Below, in pieces: positions 1 to 7,180 of a stretch of 32,464 bases of DNA. The stretch spans positions 1 to 32,464 of the forward strand of contig SVRB01000004.1 of NCBI GenBank assembly GCA_015065045.1, given 5' to 3'. Origin of the DNA: Oscillospiraceae bacterium (GTDB lineage Bacteria > Bacillota > Clostridia > Oscillospirales > CAG-272). Each line of letters starts with the position of its first letter. The stretch's first letter is position 1. The position numbers and the translations under genes are program-made. The notes under the pieces are model-generated. The model had not been told where the DNA came from, made no database searches, and saw nothing but the letters and a program-made list of their open reading frames with translations.

Positions 1-231
1 GCGGCACCTACACCTACAGCAACGGCAACGCCTACACCTACAGCAACGGTGACAGCGGCACCTACGCCTACAGCAACGGCAACGCCGACTCCTACACCGA
101 CAGCGACAGCGGCACCTACGCCTACACCTACAGCAACGCCGACTCCCACACCCACACCGACGGCAACTCCTACGCCGACTCCCACTCCTATGAGAACACC
201 GATCGAGCTTCCCGGTATCAGACCAAGATAA
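1..231 (+). CDS. C-terminal end of a Thr/Pro/Ala-rich protein (partial)
   Basis: The frame is open from base 1, so this is only the 3' end of a larger gene. The visible 76 residues are almost entirely alternating Thr-Pro and Ala-Thr, then a short non-repetitive end (RTPIELPGIRPR). Such low-complexity TP tails usually act as extended, often glycosylated linkers or stalks in surface or secreted proteins. That role is inferred, because no catalytic domain lies inside the window. The DNA is itself a degenerate cct-aca/gca-acg repeat, prone to slippage and length change. The GTG at 49 is an internal Val codon, not a start. Confidence 0.7.
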   Translation, partial: AAPTPTATATPTPTATVTAAPTPTATATPTPTPTATAAPTPTPTATPTPTPTPTATPTPTPTPMRTPIELPGIRPR

Positions 232-250
232 ATTTTATAATAAAACAAAA

Positions 251-287
251 AAAGAAGCCTTAGTCTAAAAGACAGAGGCTTCTTTTT
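251..287. terminator. Bidirectional intrinsic terminator
   Basis: A 10-bp stem (251-260 with 276-285) holds an inner GTCT/AGAC stem. It is followed by T5 on the plus side and preceded by a long A-run, which gives a T-run on the minus side. It sits between the convergent genes ending at 231 (+) and 305 (-) and probably serves both. Confidence 0.85.
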
Positions 288-304
288 AGTTTTGGGTTAT
301 CTGA

Positions 305-679
305 TTATGCTTTCCAAAGGCTGTGGAGATTGCAGTATGCGTATACAGCTTCTACCTCGTCGCCATCGCAGATTGAGAAGCAAACCTTGGGTTCATCTGT
401 AGGAGAAAGCGCCTTTCTCTGATTACCGTATTTTGTCTGCAAAGAAACCCATTCTATGTAGTGTTCTTCTGTCATGGGGTGAATAACAGAGCCTACGGTT
501 ACGAAAACCTTTCCGTCCTTAACTTCGTATACAGGTACGTGCTTTTCAACAGCCGCATCTGTTGTTCCGGGGATAAGTTTTGTCATTTTCTGACCGCAGC
601 ACATAACCGGAACACCTTTATCTTTTACCATAGCGATGATATTTCCGCAGTGTTCACATATAAAAAATTTCTGTTCCAT
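305..679 (-). CDS. dfx: Desulfoferrodoxin-type superoxide reductase
   Basis: Reduces superoxide to hydrogen peroxide in the cytoplasm without producing oxygen, a defence typical of strict anaerobes. The 124-residue length fits the two-domain class. The N-terminal desulforedoxin domain has the FeCys4 ligands C8, C11, C27 and C28. The C-terminal domain carries the non-haem iron centre: EKHVPV (E45, K46, H47), H67 in IHPM, H73 in EEHYIEW, and C116 with H119 in YCNLHSLWK. All expected ligands are present, so it should be active. A GGAG ribosome site precedes the ATG. It is a single-gene unit with its own near-consensus promoter, which contains a PerR-like palindrome. The gene is also called rbo or sor. 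Confidence 0.95.
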   Translation of the reverse strand: MEQKFFICEHCGNIIAMVKDKGVPVMCCGQKMTKLIPGTTDAAVEKHVPVYEVKDGKVFVTVGSVIHPMTEEHYIEWVSLQTKYGNQRKALSPTDEPKVCFSICDGDEVEAVYAYCNLHSLWKA

Positions 680-708
680 AATTTATTTCTCCTTTTCTGA
701 TAAAAACT

Positions 709-749
709 ATTGTATAAATATTATACAATAAACTTAAAAAAGCTGTCAA
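709..749 (-). promoter_or_regulatory. dfx promoter with PerR-like operator
   Basis: On the minus strand there is a -35 TTGACA (744-749), an 18-bp spacer and a -10 TATAAT (720-725). A 9-3-9 inverted repeat (ATTGTATAA / TTATACAAT, 709-729) overlaps the -10 and the start site, where a repressor would block transcription. It resembles the PerR box TTATAATNATTATAA. PerR control of superoxide reductase is known in Clostridium acetobutylicum. Assigning PerR here is inference. Confidence 0.7.
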
Positions 750-770
750 GTAATTATTAGCAAAAATGGG

Positions 771-799
771 TTGAAAAAGACTGAAAAAAGGTGTATAAT
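771..799 (+). promoter_or_regulatory. Promoter of the GNAT gene
   Basis: TTGAAA (771-776), 17-bp spacer, TATAAT (794-799). The predicted start site, near 806, lies downstream of the GTG at 805. That excludes the GTG as a start and supports ATG 835. Confidence 0.75.
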
Positions 800-834
800 A
801 TTGTGTGAATAAAAGCTATAAGGATATAAGACAA

Positions 835-1380
835 ATGAATATTGATATAAGAAAAGCAGCTAAAAGTGATTATAAAATAATAAAAAGGCTGTTTGTGAAG
901 GCATTTCCGCCCGAGGAACGCCCACCATTTTTTATGCTAAAAAACAGAGCGCAGAAAAGTAAGGGCGAAATGCTTTCGGTATACGATGAAAATGAATTTA
1001 TCGGTTTTGCATATATTGTCAGCAGACTTGACGTTGCATACTTGTTTTACTTCGCAATAGAAGAAAGCAAAAGAGGGCAGGGGTATGGAAGCGCTGTTCT
1101 GTCCGAGCTTCAAAAGAGATATAACGGAAAGAGATTGTTCCTTGCCCGTGAGCAGCTTGACGAGACTGCCGAAAACTATGATGAACGCGTAAAGAGACAT
1201 AAGTTCTATCTAAAAAACGGATTTTATGACCTGCCTGTGATGATAAAAGAAGCAAACGTTATTTATGATGTTATGGGAGTAGGCGGAATCGTTACCGCAG
1301 AAGAATATGATATGCTTATGACTCAGTGGTGCGGCAGATTTATGCGCAGATTCGTTGATATGAGAATAATAGAAAAATAA
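835..1380 (+). CDS. GNAT-family N-acetyltransferase
   Basis: Predicted cytoplasmic acetyl-CoA-dependent acetyltransferase of 181 residues; the substrate cannot be told. The acetyl-CoA pyrophosphate loop is RGQGYG (residues 80-85), after the beta4 strand AYLFYFAIEE. The later segment KFYLKNGFYDL matches the usual end of the GNAT fold, where a Tyr often acts as general acid. The start is ATG 835, with AAGGAT about 10 bases upstream. The frame extends up to a GTG at 805, but that codon lies upstream of the predicted transcription start. No terminator separates it from the next gene, so the two may be cotranscribed. Confidence 0.85.
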   Translation: MNIDIRKAAKSDYKIIKRLFVKAFPPEERPPFFMLKNRAQKSKGEMLSVYDENEFIGFAYIVSRLDVAYLFYFAIEESKRGQGYGSAVLSELQKRYNGKRLFLAREQLDETAENYDERVKRHKFYLKNGFYDLPVMIKEANVIYDVMGVGGIVTAEEYDMLMTQWCGRFMRRFVDMRIIEK

Positions 1381-1450
1381 AACAGAGTAAAGTAAATATA
1401 GTTTGTTTTTAATTAAATGCGAAACTAATATAAGAAAGAGGTAAAATATT

Positions 1451-1855
1451 ATGAAATCACTTTTTGAGATTAAGACCGAAATTCCTTTTGATTTGAATGT
1501 GTTTGAATGTATGAAAAAGATAGCGGTTGAATCGTTATCAGGTACAGAGAAAAATCAACACACGCAAGCTATTGTTTTGTTTTCGACGGCGGGAAATAAA
1601 TACAGCGCAATTATTAAAAACGCATTATCGAAAGAAAGATTGGACGAAAAAGCATTGCTTGAAAAATTGAAGATTGCCAATGATACAGAGATACGATATG
1701 TTTTATGTATGTGGCAGGATAACGGAATAGATATTCCTTCCTATAATTCCAGAGAAATGCTTTGCGAATTGAATCCTGAAAATAAGAAATCATTGATATT
1801 CGTTATGACAAAGGACGGAGTATCTTTGATAGAATTATCTGCAACAATGAAATAA
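1451..1855 (+). CDS. Hypothetical protein, 134 aa
   Basis: Not recognised. Soluble, mixed charge, no signal peptide or membrane segment. Predicted alpha/beta from alternating hydrophobic stretches (QAIVLFST, IRYVLCMW, SLIFVMTKDGVSLIEL). A clear AAGAGG ribosome site precedes the ATG by about ten bases, the codons look normal for the window, and a terminator follows directly, so it is very likely a real gene. It lies 70 bases after the GNAT gene with no terminator between them, so it could be the second gene of that transcript. Confidence 0.7.
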   Translation: MKSLFEIKTEIPFDLNVFECMKKIAVESLSGTEKNQHTQAIVLFSTAGNKYSAIIKNALSKERLDEKALLEKLKIANDTEIRYVLCMWQDNGIDIPSYNSREMLCELNPENKKSLIFVMTKDGVSLIELSATMK

Positions 1856-1860
1856 AAAAT

Positions 1861-1899
1861 ACCCCGATATATTTTTATATGTCGGGGGTTTGTTTTTTT
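1861..1899. terminator. Bidirectional terminator
   Basis: ACCCCGA...TCGGGGGT stem (1861-1867 / 1882-1889), extended by an A/T-rich inner stem and followed by a T-rich tract. The A-rich left flank gives a T-run on the minus strand. It lies between the convergent genes ending at 1855 and 1908. Confidence 0.85.
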
Positions 1900-1907
1900 G
1901 ATAATAT

Positions 1908-2441
1908 TTATTTTGGTATTCCGTAAAGGCTTGTTACAGGGTCTTGAAAAAATGGTATTTTAGGCTGAAAAAAGGTTAAAATTATAAATGCTGATGCAAT
2001 AAGACAGATAAATACGAATGAGGCTTTATTGAACTTACAGCTTGATGTTTCTTGGTTAAATTTACGTGTTTCATAGAGAAAGGCAAATGCCGCCGACACG
2101 AAGAATATTGTAATATTTATCCAGTCGGGAGATTTTCCGAATATTCCGTTATACGTGTAAAACAGAACCGGAATAAGCGTTAAGCCGAGAAGTATGCCTT
2201 TTAGCTTTACGCGCCAGAAATTGCAGTATTCTTTTCCGAATATAAACCATTCGATAATTGAAAACACGAGCATAGGGAAGAATAAAAGCTTCATATGCTC
2301 CCAGGTTGACTCATTTACGGCAGAAAAGGGCGCTGTTAAGATGCTTCCGTTTGTCCAATCGTATAAAAAGTGAAGCAATGTTCCTGCCAACGATGTAAAA
2401 GCAAAGCCTACGAATTGCCAAAGATTTACCGTCTTCTTCAT
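1908..2441 (-). CDS. DUF6512-like integral membrane protein
   Basis: A 177-residue protein with about five predicted membrane segments (near residues 8-27, 50-70, 80-97, 107-124, 143-162). The segment LLHFLYDWTNGS...PFSAVNESTWEHMKLLFFP is the kind of conserved His/Trp/Glu-rich block I associate with DUF6512 proteins of clostridia. No function is established. The conserved polar residues next to membrane segments (H24, D28, N43, E44, H48) could bind a metal or a headgroup, but that is a guess. Start ATG 2441. It follows lldP on the minus strand, separated by lldP's terminator, so it is probably transcribed on its own. Confidence 0.75.
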   Translation of the reverse strand: MKKTVNLWQFVGFAFTSLAGTLLHFLYDWTNGSILTAPFSAVNESTWEHMKLLFFPMLVFSIIEWFIFGKEYCNFWRVKLKGILLGLTLIPVLFYTYNGIFGKSPDWINITIFFVSAAFAFLYETRKFNQETSSCKFNKASFVFICLIASAFIILTFFQPKIPFFQDPVTSLYGIPK

Positions 2442-2512
2442 ACTATACCTTTCGTAAAATACAGTTTTATAACAATTATATTCACCTATTGTTTTAAATA
2501 TTCAAAAAATAA

Positions 2513-2542
2513 AAGGCAGTATTGTTTTTTCAATACTGCCTT
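2513..2542 (-). terminator. lldP terminator
   Basis: Perfect 12-bp stem (AAGGCAGTATTG / CAATACTGCCTT) with a 6-base loop, followed on the minus strand by a T-rich tract. It lies just downstream of the permease stop codon. Confidence 0.9.
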
Positions 2543-2557
2543 AAGATTTTTAACAAG

Positions 2558-4195
2558 TTATTTTATTGAGTCAGGTGCTATTCCCAGTGCTAAAGCTATA
2601 TAGAATATCGCAACAGTAATGATTGCGTAGATAAGCATCGGTATAACGTTTATCTTTATTATTTTACCCTCTTTACCGCTAACGCCGATGGTTGCGCTTG
2701 CAGCAACAGCGTTGTTTATGCATACCATATTACCGATGGCAGCACCCACACACTGCATGGAAACGATAAACGCTGTAGGTAGGCTTAATACTGTTGCCGT
2801 ATTGAACTGAAGGTTGGTAAATAGGTTCATGGACACGGTTGCCGAGCCCGAAACGAAAGCTCCGAGAATTCCGATAAACGGTGAAATAAATACGTACAGC
2901 TCCTTACCGACAGCCGCTAGAGCCGTTGCCATTTGATCCATCATACTGATTCCGTCAGCGTTCTTGTATTTCATAACTTCAACAAGAGCAAGACCGAACA
3001 GAAGCGCTAATGCCGCGCCGGATATTTGTTTAACGGTATCCTTCCACGACTGCTTGATTTTCTTGCCGTCCATTTTGTGAATAAAGTTTGTGATCAGAGC
3101 AACCAAGATAAAGAACGTACCCGGAAGGTAAGCCCATTTAAGAGTCCAGTTAAGGTTTTCAAATCCCAAGATTTTATTTATACTAACAACAAAAGGAGCT
3201 TTTGTAGTAAGAAGAGTTTTTATTCCAAGCTGTGGAATTCTTGTGACTACAAGAATAATTGCAATCAAAACGTAAGGAATCCAAGCTAATAACAATGACA
3301 TTTTTGATTCAGTAACGGGAGTGACCTTGGTAGTTGCGCGCCATTCATCATTCCACTCGGCAGGATCTCCAAAATCCCACGTTTTTTTGGGAACGAGAAA
3401 TCCGTTTTTAGCCGCAATAACCGTTGTTACCAACGAAATCAACGATGCCAAGAGAGATGCGAATTCATAGCTAAGCAACGTTGAAGTAAGAACAAGCGTT
3501 ACTGAGAACGATATACCTGTAAGCAAAGCAAAGGGGGCAGCTTCAAGAGCGGGCTTGAATGACTTTTCTTCGCCGAACATTTTTGTTGTGATCATAAGCA
3601 CTATGAGGGGAAGAAGGATTCCCATAACCGCATGAGGAATTGTTGTCCAAAGAGAGAACTGTGAAACAAAAGCTTCATCGCCTCCAAGACCTAAAAGGTT
3701 CAAGCCTGCAGTTACAGGAGTACCTACAGCTCCGAATGAAACGGCTGTAGAGTCAAATACAAGAGTAATTACAGCGGCAGCCATCGGTGGAAATCCCAAG
3801 CATACAAGCAAAGGACCTGCCAAAGCCGCGGGAGTTCCAAATCCTGCAGCGGATTCAATAAACGAACAGAAGCAGAAGCCGATTATACAAGCCTGAACGC
3901 GCTTGTCGGGACATATTTTCATAAATCCGCGATTTATAGCAGCAGTAGCGCCCGATGCTTTCAAGGTGTTCATAACCAGTATAGCGCCCAAAATGATGAT
4001 CAATACTTCGATCGAACTCAGCATACCGTACAGTGTGCCGGCAAGTAGTGCCAAAGCCTCTATATCAAAAAATATAAAACCAAATAATACTGCCATTACA
4101 AGAGAAATAAGCAAACACCATTTTGCAGGCCAGTTAAAGACCATCATAAGAACAAGTGTTGCTAAAATGGGGAGAAATGCTAATAAAGCCAACAT
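2558..4195 (-). CDS. lldP: L-lactate permease (LctP family)
   Basis: Lactate:proton symporter of the cytoplasmic membrane. The 545-residue length and the many membrane helices fit the LctP family. Typical family segments are visible: SFIESAAGFGTPAALAGPLL, FDSTAVSFGAVGTPV and, near the end, FVSGSATVSMNLFTNLQ with MVCINNAVAASATIG. The start is ATG 4195, with GGAGG seven bases upstream. The frame extends seven codons further to a GTG, but that GTG lies upstream of the ribosome site, so the longer form is unlikely. It is divergent from the dehydrogenase gene at 4626, a classic lactate uptake and oxidation pairing. It has its own consensus promoter and terminator. Confidence 0.93.
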   Translation of the reverse strand: MLALLAFLPILATLVLMMVFNWPAKWCLLISLVMAVLFGFIFFDIEALALLAGTLYGMLSSIEVLIIILGAILVMNTLKASGATAAINRGFMKICPDKRVQACIIGFCFCSFIESAAGFGTPAALAGPLLVCLGFPPMAAAVITLVFDSTAVSFGAVGTPVTAGLNLLGLGGDEAFVSQFSLWTTIPHAVMGILLPLIVLMITTKMFGEEKSFKPALEAAPFALLTGISFSVTLVLTSTLLSYEFASLLASLISLVTTVIAAKNGFLVPKKTWDFGDPAEWNDEWRATTKVTPVTESKMSLLLAWIPYVLIAIILVVTRIPQLGIKTLLTTKAPFVVSINKILGFENLNWTLKWAYLPGTFFILVALITNFIHKMDGKKIKQSWKDTVKQISGAALALLFGLALVEVMKYKNADGISMMDQMATALAAVGKELYVFISPFIGILGAFVSGSATVSMNLFTNLQFNTATVLSLPTAFIVSMQCVGAAIGNMVCINNAVAASATIGVSGKEGKIIKINVIPMLIYAIITVAIFYIALALGIAPDSIK

Positions 4196-4338
4196 ATTAA
4201 CCTCCGATATACGCACCCATTTTGTTGAAAAATGTTTTTAAAAAGAAAAAATCCTAATGATAAGTCGTTTTTTAAAGAAAAAACTTAATAAAAATAAGTA
4301 TATTTATGTTATTATTAATATATTTAAGTTGCAAGGTC

Positions 4339-4367
4339 ATTATATCACTTAAAAAACAATATGTCAA
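4339..4367 (-). promoter_or_regulatory. lldP promoter
   Basis: Minus-strand TTGACA (4362-4367), 17-bp spacer, TATAAT (4339-4344): a perfect consensus, which implies a strong promoter unless repressed. It leaves an A/T-rich 5' leader of about 135 bases in which I see no riboswitch fold. Confidence 0.8.
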
Positions 4368-4460
4368 CCACATTTATCAGCCATCTAAGCTAATAAATTG
4401 CTTGTTCTTATATATTTATTTATAAATGTGGGCGTAAAATAGTAATATATCGTCGTATTA

Positions 4461-4544
4461 CCGTCAATTTATAGTGTAAATTACGGAATATATATTGAAT
4501 TCTCGGCTTTTTTATGGTATATTTAAACGAGCGTATGTTTAAAT
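4461..4544 (+). promoter_or_regulatory. ldh promoter with two palindromes
   Basis: -35 TTGAAT (4495-4500), 17-bp spacer, -10 TATATT (4518-4523). A perfect 8-bp inverted repeat, ATTTAAAC-N8-GTTTAAAT (4521-4544), overlaps the -10 and start site, a repressor position. A second inverted repeat, CCGTCAATTTA / TAAATTACGG (4461-4486), lies just upstream of the -35, an activator position. Neither matches the Rex consensus well. The rest of the 430-base gap between lldP and ldh is A/T-rich with nothing else recognised. Confidence 0.65.
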
Positions 4545-4625
4545 TATTATAGTCAAATTATATGATGATTGAATAAAATGACAGAAGATATAGACTCAAT
4601 ATGGTTTTTAAGGGCAGGGATGTTT

Positions 4626-5573
4626 ATGAAAAAGAAAATAACGATCATTGGAGCAGGCGCAGTAGGTGCCACGACAGCGTACGCACTTCTTGCAAGAGGT
4701 GCTGCATCCGAGATAGTTCTTATAGATATAAATACAGAAAAAGCGCTTGGCGAAGCTCTTGATATAAGACAGGCTACACCGTTTTTGGAAAACTGTGATA
4801 TATATGCAGGTGATTACGTTGACGCTAAGGATTCTGACGTTGTTATTATTACGTCCGGCATCGGAAGAAAACCCGGACAGACACGTCTTGAGTTAGTACA
4901 GACAAATGTAAAGATAATCGAGAGTATCTCAGCTCAGATTACAAAGTATGCGCCTAACGCTATATATATTCTTGTGGCGAATCCGGTTGATATACTTACT
5001 TATGCATTTTTGAAGTACACGGGATTGCCGAAAAGACAGGTATACGGAACCGGAACGGTTTTGGACACAAGCCGTTTGCGTACACGTTTGGCTGAGATAT
5101 ATGACGTAAATAAGCAGCAGGTTTATGCAAACGTACTCGGAGAACACGGTGATACGTCTTTTGTTGCGTGGTCTTCGGCTACTATTGCGGGTGTTCCGAT
5201 TGATGAGTATCCCAAATCTATTGCAACACCTAACAGAGTTATACCCGAGTATAGTCGCGAAGATGTAGAGGAGTACGTTAAGACTTCGGGCAGTAAGATC
5301 ATTGCTCGTAAGGGCTGTACGGTATATGCTATTGCAACTGCAAGCTCGCATATTGTAAAGGTTATTGCGGGTGACGCTCAGACAGCGTTGACAGTATCTT
5401 CTCTCCACGAGGGAGAATACGGTATCAAGGATGTTTGCTTGAGTTCGCTTTCTCTTGTGGGAGATGACGGTGTAAATTCAATAATTACACAGCCTTTGTC
5501 TGACGAGGAGCTTAAGAAGCTTTACGCCTCTGCCGAAGCCTTGAAGGCAGTTATTCGCGGAGTTGGTTTATAA
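4626..5573 (+). CDS. ldh: L-lactate/malate dehydrogenase (NAD-dependent, LDH/MDH superfamily)
   Basis: Interconverts a 2-hydroxy acid and its 2-oxo acid with NAD(H). The Rossmann motif GAGAVG is at residues 9-14. The catalytic pair is D147 (LDTSR) and H174 in GEHGDTSF, with R87 and R150 for the substrate carboxylate. Overall it looks like an LDH (GEHGDTSFVAWS, AGVPIDEY). However, the residue that decides substrate, usually Gln in LDH, is Arg here (R81 in GIGRKPGQTR), as in malate dehydrogenases. Start ATG 4626 follows an AGGG ribosome site. A frame extension to 4569 is probably leader. Being divergent from lactate permease favours lactate, but the residue favours malate, so substrate is open. 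Confidence 0.88.
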   Translation: MKKKITIIGAGAVGATTAYALLARGAASEIVLIDINTEKALGEALDIRQATPFLENCDIYAGDYVDAKDSDVVIITSGIGRKPGQTRLELVQTNVKIIESISAQITKYAPNAIYILVANPVDILTYAFLKYTGLPKRQVYGTGTVLDTSRLRTRLAEIYDVNKQQVYANVLGEHGDTSFVAWSSATIAGVPIDEYPKSIATPNRVIPEYSREDVEEYVKTSGSKIIARKGCTVYAIATASSHIVKVIAGDAQTALTVSSLHEGEYGIKDVCLSSLSLVGDDGVNSIITQPLSDEELKKLYASAEALKAVIRGVGL

Positions 5574-5580
5574 TATATGT

Positions 5581-5622
5581 CAAAAACAAAAGGAGATTCG
5601 ATAGAATCTCCTTTTGTTTTTG
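5581..5622 (+). terminator. ldh terminator
   Basis: A perfect 19-bp stem (5581-5599 / 5604-5622) with a GATA loop. The 3' arm contains CTCCTTTTGTTTTT as the T-tract, directly after the stop codon. Confidence 0.92.
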
Positions 5623-5657
5623 TGAATACTTTTGCAGATTAGTAATCTTGCTGCAAC

Positions 5658-5789
5658 GGTGCCTTCCCCTCGAGGAGAAGGTGTCACGAAGTGACGGATG
5701 AGGTGTATTTTGTCTAAGTGAGAATTTTTAGTGTTTGGGGAACCACCTCACCACCCGCTAACGCGGGAGCCTCCCCTCAAGGGGAAGCC
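5658..5789. repeat. GC-rich palindromic repeat element (MITE/REP-like)
   Basis: About 130 bases, clearly more GC-rich than the flanks, with nested hairpins: CCTTC..GAAGG around CCTCGAGG (5662-5681), GTCAC-GAA-GTGAC (5683-5695), CCCGC-TAAC-GCGGG (5754-5767) and TCCCCT-CA-AGGGGA (5772-5785). GATGAGGTG (5697-5705) can pair with CACCTCA (5744-5750), and the two ends are imperfect inverted repeats of one another (TTCCCCT.GAGG). It encodes no protein. A related module (GGGGAACC.C.TCACCACCC) recurs near 18753. This is probably a non-autonomous mobile repeat of clostridial genomes. Confidence 0.75.
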
Positions 5790-5829
5790 TTTTGTTTGAA
5801 TTTTTACTTGACGAAAGAATTTTGCAATA

Positions 5830-5985
5830 ATGTTAGTCGCATTTGTGGTGGTAGGGCAGATTTACAAGTATCTAATGTTTCAAAGGCTTTCAGTCGCAGA
5901 GCAAATAACCGAAATTGCTGGTGATCCCGATTATTATATGACAGAGAAATATCCAATAAACAAAAAAGTTGACGGTTATGTGTGA
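5830..5985 (+). pseudogene. Possible remnant ORF, 51 codons
   Basis: An in-frame stretch beginning MLVAFVVVGQIYKYL and ending TEKYPINKKVDGYV has protein-like composition. It has no convincing ribosome site, and its 3' end overlaps the promoter of the next gene. It could be the tail of a gene broken by the adjacent palindromic repeat, or a short membrane peptide. No homology recognised. Low confidence that it is expressed. Confidence 0.25.
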
Positions 5986-5997
5986 GTATAGTATAAT
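5969..5997 (+). promoter_or_regulatory. Promoter of the aldo/keto reductase
   Basis: TTGACG (5969-5974), 17-bp spacer, TATAAT (5992-5997), about 50 bases before the ATG. Confidence 0.75.
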
Positions 5998-6049
5998 ATA
6001 ATATACGTAGTGTATTTATAGAGAAATTTTTAGAAGCAGAGGATATTTT

Positions 6050-7144
6050 ATGTTTGAGAAAATAAAGCGTAATTTTGGTTTTGGCTGTATGCGTCTGCCA
6101 ATGAAGGACGGAGACGTAGACAGAGCTGAATTCATCCGAATGATAGATGCTTTTATGGAGGCGGGATTTAACTATTTTGATACGGCTCACGGATATATCG
6201 GCGGAAAAAGCGAAAAGGCTATTCGCGATTGTCTGACTTCACGCTATGACAGAGAGAGCTACGTATTGGCAAACAAAATATCCGATTGGCTTTTTAAAAC
6301 TGAAGAAGAGGTGCGTCCTCTGTTTGATTTGCAGCTTGAAATATGCGGTGTGGAATATTTTGATTTTTACTTATTCCACGCGCTTAGCAGCAAGTCGTAT
6401 GCAAAGCATAAAGATTGCAATACGTTTGAGATCGTTAAACAGCTGAAACGAGAGGGAAAGGTAAAGCATATTGCAATATCTTTTCACGATACTGCAGACG
6501 TTTTGGATATGATACTGACCGAACAGCCGCAGATAGAGGCAGTTCAGTTGCAGATAAATTATCTCGATTATGATGACCCGACAGTGCAGAGCAAAAAGTG
6601 TTATGACGTAGCGGTTAAACACGGCAAAAAGGTAATTGTTATGGAGCCTGTAAAGGGTGGAGCTTTGGTAAATCTTCCCGACGAGGCGGTTAATGAATTT
6701 AAGGCGTTAAGCGATGACGCTCCCGTTTCTTATGCATTAAGATATGCGGCAAGCTTTCCTGAGGTGTTTATGGTCCTCTCGGGTATGGGCAATATGGAAA
6801 TGATGGAATCGAATATCAAGACGATGTGTAATTTTGTTCCTCTTAACTCGAGAGAAATCGAAGCAACCGACCGAGCGCGAGAGATTATTCGTAAATATAG
6901 ACAGATTCCGTGCACAAAATGCAATTATTGCGCAGAGGTGTGCCCTAAGAGTATTCCTATTTCCGAATTATTTGCGGTGTATAATGAATATGCCTTAGCG
7001 CACGTCTCAAGAAAGGATACGTCAAGTCAGTTGTCGGCATTTGACGTTAAGGTAACCGATTGTATTGAGTGCGGAAAATGCGAACATATATGTCCGCAGA
7101 ATATTGCTGTTAGAGATCATTTCAAGAAGATTGCAAAGGTATGA
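6050..7144 (+). CDS. Aldo/keto reductase with C-terminal 2[4Fe-4S] ferredoxin domain
   Basis: Predicted cytoplasmic oxidoreductase of 364 residues. Residues 1-280 form an AKR TIM barrel: FGFGCMRLP at the N-terminus, AGFNYFDTAHGY with the catalytic Asp and Tyr, FYLFHAL with the barrel His, KHIAISFHD, and IVMEPVKGGAL. The C-terminal part has two ferredoxin motifs, CTKCNYCAEVCPK and CIECGKCEHICPQ. This fused class is common in clostridia and probably moves electrons between ferredoxin and an NADPH-linked carbonyl or alcohol substrate. The physiological substrate is unknown. AGAGGA precedes the ATG. It is a single-gene unit between its own promoter and terminator. Confidence 0.93.
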   Translation: MFEKIKRNFGFGCMRLPMKDGDVDRAEFIRMIDAFMEAGFNYFDTAHGYIGGKSEKAIRDCLTSRYDRESYVLANKISDWLFKTEEEVRPLFDLQLEICGVEYFDFYLFHALSSKSYAKHKDCNTFEIVKQLKREGKVKHIAISFHDTADVLDMILTEQPQIEAVQLQINYLDYDDPTVQSKKCYDVAVKHGKKVIVMEPVKGGALVNLPDEAVNEFKALSDDAPVSYALRYAASFPEVFMVLSGMGNMEMMESNIKTMCNFVPLNSREIEATDRAREIIRKYRQIPCTKCNYCAEVCPKSIPISELFAVYNEYALAHVSRKDTSSQLSAFDVKVTDCIECGKCEHICPQNIAVRDHFKKIAKV

Positions 7145-7147
7145 TAT

Positions 7148-7178
7148 AAAAAATCCCCCGTATATTCGGGGGATTTTT
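7148..7178. terminator. Bidirectional terminator
   Basis: CCCCCG/CGGGGG core (7155-7160 / 7167-7172) flanked by A6 and T5, so it works both ways. It lies between the convergent ends of the aldo/keto reductase and the lipoprotein gene. Confidence 0.92.
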
Positions 7179-7180
7179 AT

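Noticed and set aside
1..190. CRISPR-like array from the repeated cct-aca-gca-acg units
   Set aside because: It is a coding simple-sequence repeat with no unique spacers of constant length.
805..834. GTG start at 805 for the GNAT gene
   Set aside because: It lies between the -10 and the predicted transcription start, so it would not be in the mRNA; ATG 835 has the ribosome site.
4196..4216. GTG start at 4216 for lactate permease
   Set aside because: The GGAGG ribosome site lies downstream of it and directly before ATG 4195.
4929..5408. 159-codon minus-strand ORF inside the dehydrogenase gene
   Set aside because: Antisense shadow of a well-conserved dehydrogenase; Cys/Arg/Asn-rich composition and no ribosome site.
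5658..5789. Riboswitch or structured RNA
   Set aside because: The nested hairpins and a second copy elsewhere fit a dispersed repeat better; no known riboswitch core is present, and the downstream promoter lies after it.
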